In this document: positions 53,401 through 63,256 of the stretch, one piece after another
How the letters are laid out: the number at the start of each line of letters is the position of its first letter
Position numbering within the stretch: position 1 is the first letter of the stretch
From: Oncomelania hupensis
Lineage: Eukaryota; Mollusca; Gastropoda; Littorinimorpha; Pomatiopsidae
Assembly (NCBI GenBank): GCA_036898135.1
Contig: CM072513.1
Coordinates: 14,466,022-14,530,021, forward strand
Direction: 5' to 3'
DNA length: 64,000 bases
Made by a program: the position numbers and the translations under genes
The notes under the pieces: model-generated
What the model saw: the letters and a program-made list of their open reading frames with translations, nothing else
Databases searched by the model: none
Told to the model about the DNA's origin: nothing

Positions 53401-56400
53401 ATACACACATGCACAAACACATACACACACACTTAAACATCTACATGCCTCATTCCTCTCTCATTCTTTCTCTTTTTTTTTTTTTTTTTGGGGGGGGGGG
53501 TGAGGTAGGGGGGTGGGTGTATGGCAGAGACCGTGGACCCAAAATGTCTGCTTTTTATTGGATGTTGTTAGCATTAGATGTTAAAAGAACTTGTTATAAT
53601 AAATTACTTTATATAGACTTATGATTGCAAATAATACTTCAAATTAGAGATTTCTCTCTTTTGAAACAACTTGAACATGCAGCAGATTTGAACTGAGCTT
53701 GTAATACAAACTTATGTTCATTCTTTCCTTGAATATTGCTGTTTTAGTGAGTGTGTGGGTGACCGATATGGTTTGGTTTTCACTGAAGCGAAGCTTTGTA
53801 AGGCACTACAATCAATCCTAACTTTCAGCATCCACATGGAGGAGAGCCTGAAAAACGATGACCTGATACGACAACTGTGTGCCCAACAAGACAGCACCAT
53901 GGACAAGCCTCCTCCTGTTGTGGAGGTCCCTGCTCCTAGTATGCTTCTGTCTTCATTATTTATTTATTTATTTATTGTGAGCTTCAAAAAATATCTTTAA
54001 AAAACCAATCTTATTTGCCATGAGAAAATCCATTTAGGTTTATGTACCCTAATAAGATAGTGGATTAATAGATTTTATTGGTTTGATGTTACAAATGTTG
54101 CTGATTGGAAACTAGATAGCACATCTTGTCCTTGTTTGATCATGACAAATGTTTCTGAATTTATTTTGTCCAGCTATTCCTCTTTCTCTCGCTACATGTT
54201 TGTCCTTTAAAAGTTAAAGTCAAAGCATTTTTTATTACACACACATGAAAATTGATGGGTCTCTGGTACACATAAATAACCATGTACATACACACACACA
54301 CGCACACACACTCTCTGTCTCACTCAGTCACTCACATTGGTAAGAACTAACACATCTGTAAGAACATAAATTACAAAGCATAATATTACATCCATCTAGC
54401 CATTGTTTACCACACCACTATCTACACACACACACACACCTGGGCCTATAGGTCCACTGTACAACCATATTCATTGATTGTGGTTTGGTCAGGCCTCCAG
54501 CTCCCACAGCTTGCCAATGTGTGTGTCTCAGCCTTTCCTTCATGCCCTCTTCACAAACAATCCTTTCTCCGTTCTTCTACACTTCCTTCCACCGCACCCA
54601 GCCCAGCCTCTGTCTCTTCCTCCTCACTTTTACCTCCCTCTCTCTCCCTGTCTCTCTCACAGGACTTACCATTTCTCTTGTTCTAGGTGTAGGAGGAGGA
54701 GAAGGGGAATCCTATGAGCTGACCCCAGCCACCAGGGAAGAGAGCATGGACAGTTCTGACACAGTGACTGGACGACTGGGCAGCAACGTGGAAGTGGTGG
54801 GCAACCGAATCCAGCTCTCTGACAACAGTTCAGACCGATGCCCCTCTCCATCTCCATCTTTCACCCAGTTTGGCAGAGGCTACAGGCATGACGGCATCTT
54901 GCGCATCAGCCACGAAGAACTGCGATCGTAAGTAGCACTTGGCATTGTTCATCTATATGTTGTTTGTTTACCTGAGTAGACATTAAATTTGAAGTGATCC
55001 GCATTTTAAAGTGGGATATGAGCTTGGGCTCTGTTTTAAGTTCTTCATTGTTGTTGATGCTATTGGTTGGTGTGCATTTTATTTTTAGACATAAAATGTA
55101 TAATAACATTATTTTTATATTGTAGGTGAGTTCTATGAACAGAACAGAAGAAAAATAAAAATAATAAATTCATTTGATGGTGACTTGCTTTGCTGGTGTT
55201 TTATGAGGCTGTTGCTATGTGACTGTAAACTTGGGCATACCACTAAGCTGGCATTGGAAAACAGTTGTAAGTTATTGTTTGGAGGAGAAGTGCAACTAAG
55301 GGGAGACTTGATATAATGTATCTGTTTCCACCAATGTTTTATATTTTCATTTGCCAAGTAGAGTGTGCCTAAAACTGATATCGCATGGTACTTCACCAAT
55401 CACAGATGGCAATGTTTCTGGAATATGAAGGCATGCTAGGTCATAGGAATAAGGGACTACTTACGAATGTCGTCTGCTCGAACACTGCCTAAACCTGAAA
55501 GCAAAAATGAAACAGTTCGCTTCCATTTCAAAAGACGAATGCACAGCCAAACGGAAAGCTTTAACACCCCAAAACACCATGACGGTAATCAAAACAGCAG
55601 CAACAACCTTCAGAGTCTACCTAAATGAAACACAAAAGCCAACGTTGTTCCAAGAATACACAAAGGAAGAGTTGAATGAGACGCTGACTACCTTTTACCT
55701 TGAGGTTAGATCACAGGCAGGCGAGCTCTACCAACAAAACTACCCTAGAAAGTGTGAGGTAGAGACTCCATAGACACTTGAAAGTGTGAGGTAGACTCCA
55801 TAGACACCTGAAAGTGTGAGGTAGAGACTCCATAGACACCTGAAAGTGTGAGGTAGAGACTCCATAGACACCTGAAAGTGTGAGGTAGGGACTCCATAGT
55901 GTTACACTTAGTTTGATGATGGTGTTTTCTATCAGTATCTGATTCAGCCCCGATGCTTGAATTCCTGATAGTTGTGTAACTCAGATTCGTTTATTCACAC
56001 AGCCCGTCCAAACAGCATACAATTCACAAAGTCGACGTATGAAGTTTTCCACTTTTATTCAGCACACATCAACAACTGCATACAATTCTCAATTCAACTC
56101 AACAACTTTCACAGCAACTTTCCAAATCACTATCAACAACTTTACTATCTCAACAGCGACTCGGCTCACGATTAAATAACCTCCCTCTTTTCCGGAAAGA
56201 TTTCGTACATGGTAGAAAATGACGTACTGCCACCAATCGAATAAAAGATCGTCATCACTGACTTACGTCAATACATATTTTTATATCTTCCAGAACGACC
56301 TCTTGCTTCGACATGTATCGGGAAGTTTCTATCAAGAGTAAACACGCATATCCAGAAGATTCTCAACTAATATCGACTAACGCAAATTATCAACGTTATA

Positions 56401-59400
56401 CAAAGCCTCTCCTAACAACAATGCAAACTCAAATCAAAGGTAAATAAACTCCATTATTGAATACTTTGCAAATCGAAACGATTAGATCTATCGTACACGC
56501 TTCAGCCATATTATCATTCGCGTTTCAACGTAACATAACCCCCCACTCAAGAAGAAATTTACCTAATTTCTTTCAACAACGTTGAAACGTAATGCACAAA
56601 CAAAGTTCAGAATTAAAACTTATTTCAGACTGTCTGAACACTATCAACGTTCTCAGTTCATTCACACAGAGTCAATGATTTTCATCTTCAAATCCGTCTG
56701 GATATTGTCAATGTTCACAGTTCATTCACACAGAGTCAATGTTTCTCATCTGCAAGTCTTTCTGGGTACTGTCAATGTTCACAGTTTATCTACCCAGTCA
56801 ACGTTTTTCATTTTCAAGTCTGTCATTACCAATATTCTTAGTTCGTCCACACAGTCAGTGTTCTTTCGTTCGCAAGGAATCGACGCCCTCGTCAGTTGCG
56901 GTCGTCATCGGCCCAGGGTCAAAGACGGTGATCTCGTGGGCTTTCCTGGAGTCAGTGCATCCTCCGTTGTCTTCCTCTTCTATCGGGTGTCCAACGCAGT
57001 CGACGTTGTCAGCTCCCAGGATGCATTTGCTGGGTCTCACGGTCAGGTTGGCTTCTGCGGGACGGTGGAACGGCTCCCTCAAGGTCTGCAGATGCTCCTT
57101 CCAGGTCTGGGTGTGGACTTCATGTTCGACCAAAGTCGTAGAGCCTGGGACATCATTGAAGCTATGTGGAAACTCGCCCATAAGGTCCTTGAGCTCCATC
57201 TTTTGACCTTCCGTCAAGCTTGGTCCTAGCTTAACATCATGGATGCCTTCTTTGCTGTGGAAGTCTCCCAGTTCCAACAGTTCTTCGCTGTCAAAGCTGT
57301 TGCCGATCTCAGCTGCTGTTGCCACATGCACAGTCTCTGATGGCCTTTCCACGTACAGCTTAAGGAGGTTGGCGTGGTATATCTTGGAATGCTGGCCGAC
57401 CTTCACCTTGTAGTCGTTGATACCCACCACGGTCTCCACTTCGTACGGGCCTTTCCACTGCATCAGCAACTTATTGTGATCAGTAGGTAGCAGCACCAGC
57501 ACTTTGTTGCCAGGTTTAAACTTCCTGTTCACAGCCCTACGATCGTAGTAGTGCTTTCCACAGTCTTGGGACTTCTTCAGGTTTTCTCTGGCTATCTCGA
57601 GAGTCTGCTCCAGCTTCTCCCGTAGCTCAAACACGTACTGGTAGCTGTTCTTCACCTCTGGGGTGTCTACTTCTTTCGTCCACAGTTCTTTTAGGATGTG
57701 CATCGGCCCTCGGATGGTTCTTCCGTACAGCAGCTCGAACGGAGAGAAGCCGGTGGACTCCTGCGGTACTTCTCTGTAGGCGAAAAGTAGGGCGTTGATG
57801 TAGCGATGCCATTGTCTGGGCTGCTCGCTGCACAGTTTCTTCAGGGTGGACTTCAACGTAGCATTGAACTTTTCGACAAGCCCGTTGCACATCGGATGGT
57901 AGGGTGTCGTAGTCAAATGCCGGATGCTCAGCAGTCTGTTCACCTCCTTCATGCAGTCGGAGACGAACTGCGTCCCGAGGTCTGTCAGGATCTCTTCAGG
58001 CACTCCAAGTCTACTGAACATGTCCACTAGTGCCTCTGCTACAGTTTCAGTGTCAATCTTCTTCAGTGGCACTGCTTCTGGGTACCGAGTCGCATAGTCC
58101 ACTAAAGTCAGTACCCATCGATGACCTTCTTCACTCGGAGGTCTTATTTCGCCGATTAAGTCTAAGGCCACCCTCTTGAAAGGTCGGTCGATCAGAGGCA
58201 TCCTCTGCATTGGCACTTTAGGGACCCTTCCTCGAGGTATGGTCTTCTGGCAAATGTCACACGATCGGCAGAAACGGCTGACGTCCGCATGAAGTCCTGG
58301 CCAGTAGAACACCGCCTGGATTCTGTCTGACGTCTTCTTGATGCCTAGGTGACCTCCCATGATAGAGTCATGAGCTACTTCCATCACTTGGCGCCTTAGA
58401 GGTAACGGTACCAATACTTGACGCAGTGTTTTCCCTCCGTTGACCCTCGGGTGCTGGAAGATTCGGTACAGGATCTTGGCCTTCACCTCAAAATAGACCG
58501 TACCACTGCCTTTGGTCACGTGGTCTTGGCGGTTCCTGTACTTGTTTAAAGTGCTATCAGCTTCCTGGAGCTGGATCAGCTTATCTCTGTCCACGATGGC
58601 AGCTTTGGAGTTGTCGGCGACCTTCAGTGGCGTAGACATCTTGTCTCTCTTGGCCTGGGCCCTGGTAGTAACAGCACCGACGATCTCTGGTCGGCAGGGC
58701 TGAGCCGGAGTAACCACATTGTCCCGTAGCAGCTCTGTAAGGTCTCCATCGGGAAACGGCAATGGATCCTCCTCCACAACTTCGACGTGTTGGGTTGAGG
58801 CAGGACTCCACTCTGGATCGGGGTCGTCGGGTCGTCTCGCGCCGTCGATATTCCCGATCATCAAATCATACAGCGGCTTCTTCAGGCAAACCGCTTCGAC
58901 TTCGCCTATGTAGAAAGGGGTGTTGACATGAATCTTCGCAACTGGCGCTTTCAAACATTTGCTGTCGGCCATAAGTGTCCATTTAGAATCGCCAGTGAAT
59001 TGTTCTTTAGCGATTAGGTCTTCTTTGACGATGACCCCACTGCAGCCAGAGTCTCTTAAAACAGTCACTTCATGATTTCCGACGCGTCCCTTTGAAACAG
59101 GCATGTTCTGGACGGTCACAGCTGCGCTGGCGACGACGGGGATGGATTTTCCGTTGGCAAGAAGAAGTTGGCCATCGGTCATGCACTCTTGCACGTCCGC
59201 AGGGGTAGCTGTGCGTTCGGTCTCACTCGGAAGAATGACGCTCCCGCCGCACACCTGATGGTCAGATCTACTGGTTTGCCGTTGATTGGAAAACCGCCTC
59301 TGCCGGTTGCCCGCCGCTGCGTTGTCCGTACTGCTCCGCTGTCCGCTATTTTTGTTTTGAGGACAGTTAGAAGCTCTGTGGTCTGTAGCGTTGCAGGTGA

Positions 59401-62400
59401 AACAGCCCCTTGAATGCCCTTCCCTGGGAGGAGGCGTGGAGTCTGTCTGTCTCTGGCTCGTCTGGCTTCCCTGGATCTGGTTCACATGGTTTCCAGTCTT
59501 CTGAAAATGTTTCGTCGCGCTGGGTGGCCCCAGGGTTTTCCCATGAGCGATGAGATATCTTTCAGCAGCCTCAGTCACATCTTTAAGCGTCTGCAGCTTA
59601 TGTTCTTCTAAGTGGGTCGCTAGGTCCTTGTGACAGGCATTGAGAAATTGTTCCTTCACGATCAGGTCATGGAGACTGTCGTAAGACTTCGTTTCGCCTG
59701 ATAACTCCACCCACTTGTGTAGATATGACGACAGGCGCTCCACAAACTGCTTTGGCGTCTCGCCTGACTTAGGCCGGCATTCACGGAAGCGTTTACGGTA
59801 GCCCTTCTCTGTAAAGTTGTAGCACTGCAATAGGGCCTCTTTCAAGACGTCGTAGTCTTTAGCGTCATCGTCCGACAATCTGGTGTAGACGTCGAGTGCT
59901 TCTCCCGTCAGAAGTGCACTTAGTCGAATCGCCCAGTCTTGAGGTTGCCAGTTAGAGCTTTTGGCAAACCTTTCAAATCTCGCCAAATAACTGTCGATCT
60001 GGTCCTTCCCGTCGACGAAAGCTGGCAATTTTGGAGCCATGTGGTCGCTGACGACTTGTGGCGCATGCTGATTGTTTTGGATACGCGCCAACTCCAGCTG
60101 GTACTGACGCTCAGCCTCTAATTGTCTCTCGTCCATCTCTCTTTCTTCTCGGCGACGCTGCGCTTCGAACTCTCTTTCTTCTCGACGTCGTTGCTCTTCT
60201 TTTTCTTGACGCCGCTCTTCTAGTTCTCTTTCTTCACGGCGACGCTGCTCTTCTAGTTCTCTTTCTTCACGGCGACGCTGCTCTTCTAGTTCTCTTTCTT
60301 CACGGCGACGCTGCTCTTCTAGTTCTCGTTCTTGTATTCTCTCCTGGGACTTGACGTACTCCGTCAACTGTTTCCCTTTTAGATTCAGTTGAATCCCTTT
60401 CTGCCAGAAGTCAGCCATCTTGATGCTTCTGGAAAGTTCTGGAAAGTTCTTTTCTGGAAAGTTCTTTTCTGGAAAGTTCTTTTTCTAGAAAGTTCTTGAC
60501 TGTAGAGTTCTTTTTTTTCTGGAAAGTTCTTGACTGTAGAGTTCTTTTTCTGGAAAGTTCTTGACTGTGCTGTACCTTTCTAGACTGTTCTAGAACAGCA
60601 CGCTTTCTGCAGTAGCGCTGATGCTTGTCACTAGTCGCTTTCGCTGACGCAGGCCCCGCTGTCCTCGTCGTATGCGACGCTGCACCACGCTGGTGTTGAT
60701 GTACACGCTCCTGTGCTGAAGTAGACGCGACGTCCGCTCGACGCTCGCTGTAACACTGGCGATGTAGCTCCGAGACTGACCCTCGACGTAGTCCTGCGGC
60801 AGCCACGTAGTCCTGATCTGTTGTTCGCTCACGAAGCAACTCTTCAGCGACTACACGCCCTTGCAGTCAACCCGAACCTATCGGTGATGTAGTCCCAGTG
60901 TGTTGGCCCCTCTCGACGCAACTCGTTGGCGGCTACCCTCGATGACTGCCTCTCGTAACGTTGACTCGCTTGTTGTAGCAGTTGAACCCTTGGCTATGGC
61001 GTGAATCGCGGCTTGACCCCCAAAATGTTACACTTAGTTTGATGATGGTGTTTTCTATCAGTATCTGATTCAGCCCCGATGCTTGAATTCCTGATAGTTG
61101 TGTAACTCAGATTCGTTTATTCACACAGCCCGTCCAAACAGCATACAATTCACAAAGTCGACGTATGAAGTTTTCCACTTTTATTCAGCACACATCAACA
61201 ACTGCATACAATTCTCAATTCAACTCAACAACTTTCACAGCAACTTTCCAAATCACTATCAACAACTTTACTATCTCAACAGCGACTCGGCTCACGATTA
61301 AATAACCTCCCTCTTTTCCGGAAAGATTTCGTACATGGTAGAAAATGACGTACTGCCACCAATCGAATAAAAGATCGTCATCACTGACTTACGTCAATAC
61401 ATATTTTTATATCTTCCAGAACGACCTCTTGCTTCGACATGTATCGGGAAGTTTCTATCAAGAGTAAACACGCATATCCAGAAGATTCTCAACTAATATC
61501 GACTAACGCAAATTATCAACGTTATACAAAGCCTCTCCTAACAACAATGCAAACTCAAATCAAAGGTAAATAAACTCCATTATTGAATACTTTGCAAATC
61601 GAAACGATTAGATCTATCGTACACGCTTCAGCCATATTATCATTCGCGTTTCAACGTAACACATAGACACCTGAAAGTGTGAGGTAGGGACTCCATAGAC
61701 ACCTGAAAGTGTGAGGTAGGGACTCCATAGACACCTGGAAATGCATGTGAGGTAGAGACTCCATAGACACCGGAAAGTGTGAGGTAGGGAAATCAAGAAA
61801 TCGATACATTAATGTTATCGGCATCTTGGCGGGGAGTATGATATATGTCAATTTTATTGGACGTTTCACTCGCCTGCAGCTCATAGAAACATTGAATCGT
61901 TCTGGAATTGACATATGTCATGTTTTGATTGATTGGGCGTTTCACTCGCCTGCAGCTCATAGAAACATTGAATCGTTCTGGAATTGACATATGTCATGTT
62001 CCACGCCAACATGCTGATAAGGTTTAATGTTTAAAACAAATTCAATGCTAGTCATATTGACAGGCATGAGATGGAGACCAACAAGCGCAGGCACCTTCAT
62101 GGAAATTGGCTGCAGTATTGGGAACACGAACTAGGTAACTTTTTCTTCCTCTCTGCAATTTTCTTTCTGAAATGAATTTCTTTCTTAATGCGGTGCTTTG
62201 GATGTACACTGGTACATCCATTGATAATGGTTATATGTTAATTATATGCTTTGCTGTTAATGTATAAATTGGACACATTTTGCATGACAGTTTCCATAAA
62301 AAGGTAAAGGTAAAGGTAGTCCCATAGCCTTGTGGCCGTAGGGGAGCGTGATGTTGGAGATCACACTTATCTTGGGCCAGCGTAATGAGGGTGATGCCCA

Positions 62401-63211
62401 ACTCTCTCCCTCGCTGCTTTACCTTCCCCACCCTCAAGAGAGTAGGTACTCAATCACAGTTGAGTCAACTGGGGGCGTTGTTGTTTGTCGCTTCACACCT
62501 TAGCGGTCACCCATCCAAGTGCTAACCGCACCGGACGGTGCTTCACTTTCGACACAGTAGCGAGTGCTCCAACCACAACAGTTTCCATACTTTGTTGTTA
62601 ATGTATAATATGGACACATTTTGTAATAACGGTTTCAATACTTTGTTGTTAATGTATAATATGGACACATTTTATAATAATAGTTTCAATGCTTTGTTGT
62701 AAGTGTATAATGTGGACATATTTTGCATGACAGTTTCAATACTTTGTTGTTACCACGTTGTGATGTCATTTGTAACTCTGTCAGCCATTCTTCACCTTTT
62801 TATTTGTATAAAAATACTTGACAAACATTCTTTTGACCTTGATGAGACAGACATATTGTAGAAAAAAAAGAAAGAATCCATGACATACAAATTTTGAGGA
62901 GTTTTGGATGATCAATCCCTTATTAATATAGTTAGGAACACAATGAGGTAAACGAACTTTGGCCTTTTCTACTGCAGGACTTCACGAGCGAGACACTCTA
63001 TTCAGCTTCAAGCAGATCAAGCTTCAAACCTTTGTTGGTTAGTCACTTGTTTGATATTAAATGAAAATTATTTTACTTAGCCCAAAGAGAAGACTTGCTT
63101 TGGTGTCATAGTTTGATGGTTGCAGGCATTTTGAGATAGCATTGTTGTTGTTGCTGCTAATAATAAGAAAGTGTCAATTTCTTTATTGTGTGTGTGTGTG
63201 TGTGTGTGTGC

Positions 63212-63256
<45 letters not shown>

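Larger units (their letters stand above)
55900..61661 (-). mobile_element. Ty3/gypsy LTR retrotransposon with Gmr1-like domain order, RT-deleted
   Basis: A 5.76-kb element in the intron between WDR81 exons 18 and 19, opposite to the gene. Two 636-bp LTRs (TG...CA) look identical by eye, and the 5-bp duplication CATAG flanks it (55895-55899, 61662-61666). One 1,187-codon frame encodes Gag, protease and integrase followed by a truncated RT. A polypurine tract borders the 3' LTR. Identical LTRs suggest recent insertion. Missing RT and RNase H mean it moved with enzymes from another copy, or lost them after insertion. Confidence 0.95.

Noticed and set aside
60411..60839. A 142-codon ORF upstream of the LTR polyprotein
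   Set aside because: It crosses tandem GGAAAGTTCTT repeats in the leader, overlaps the start of Gag and has no recognisable domain.
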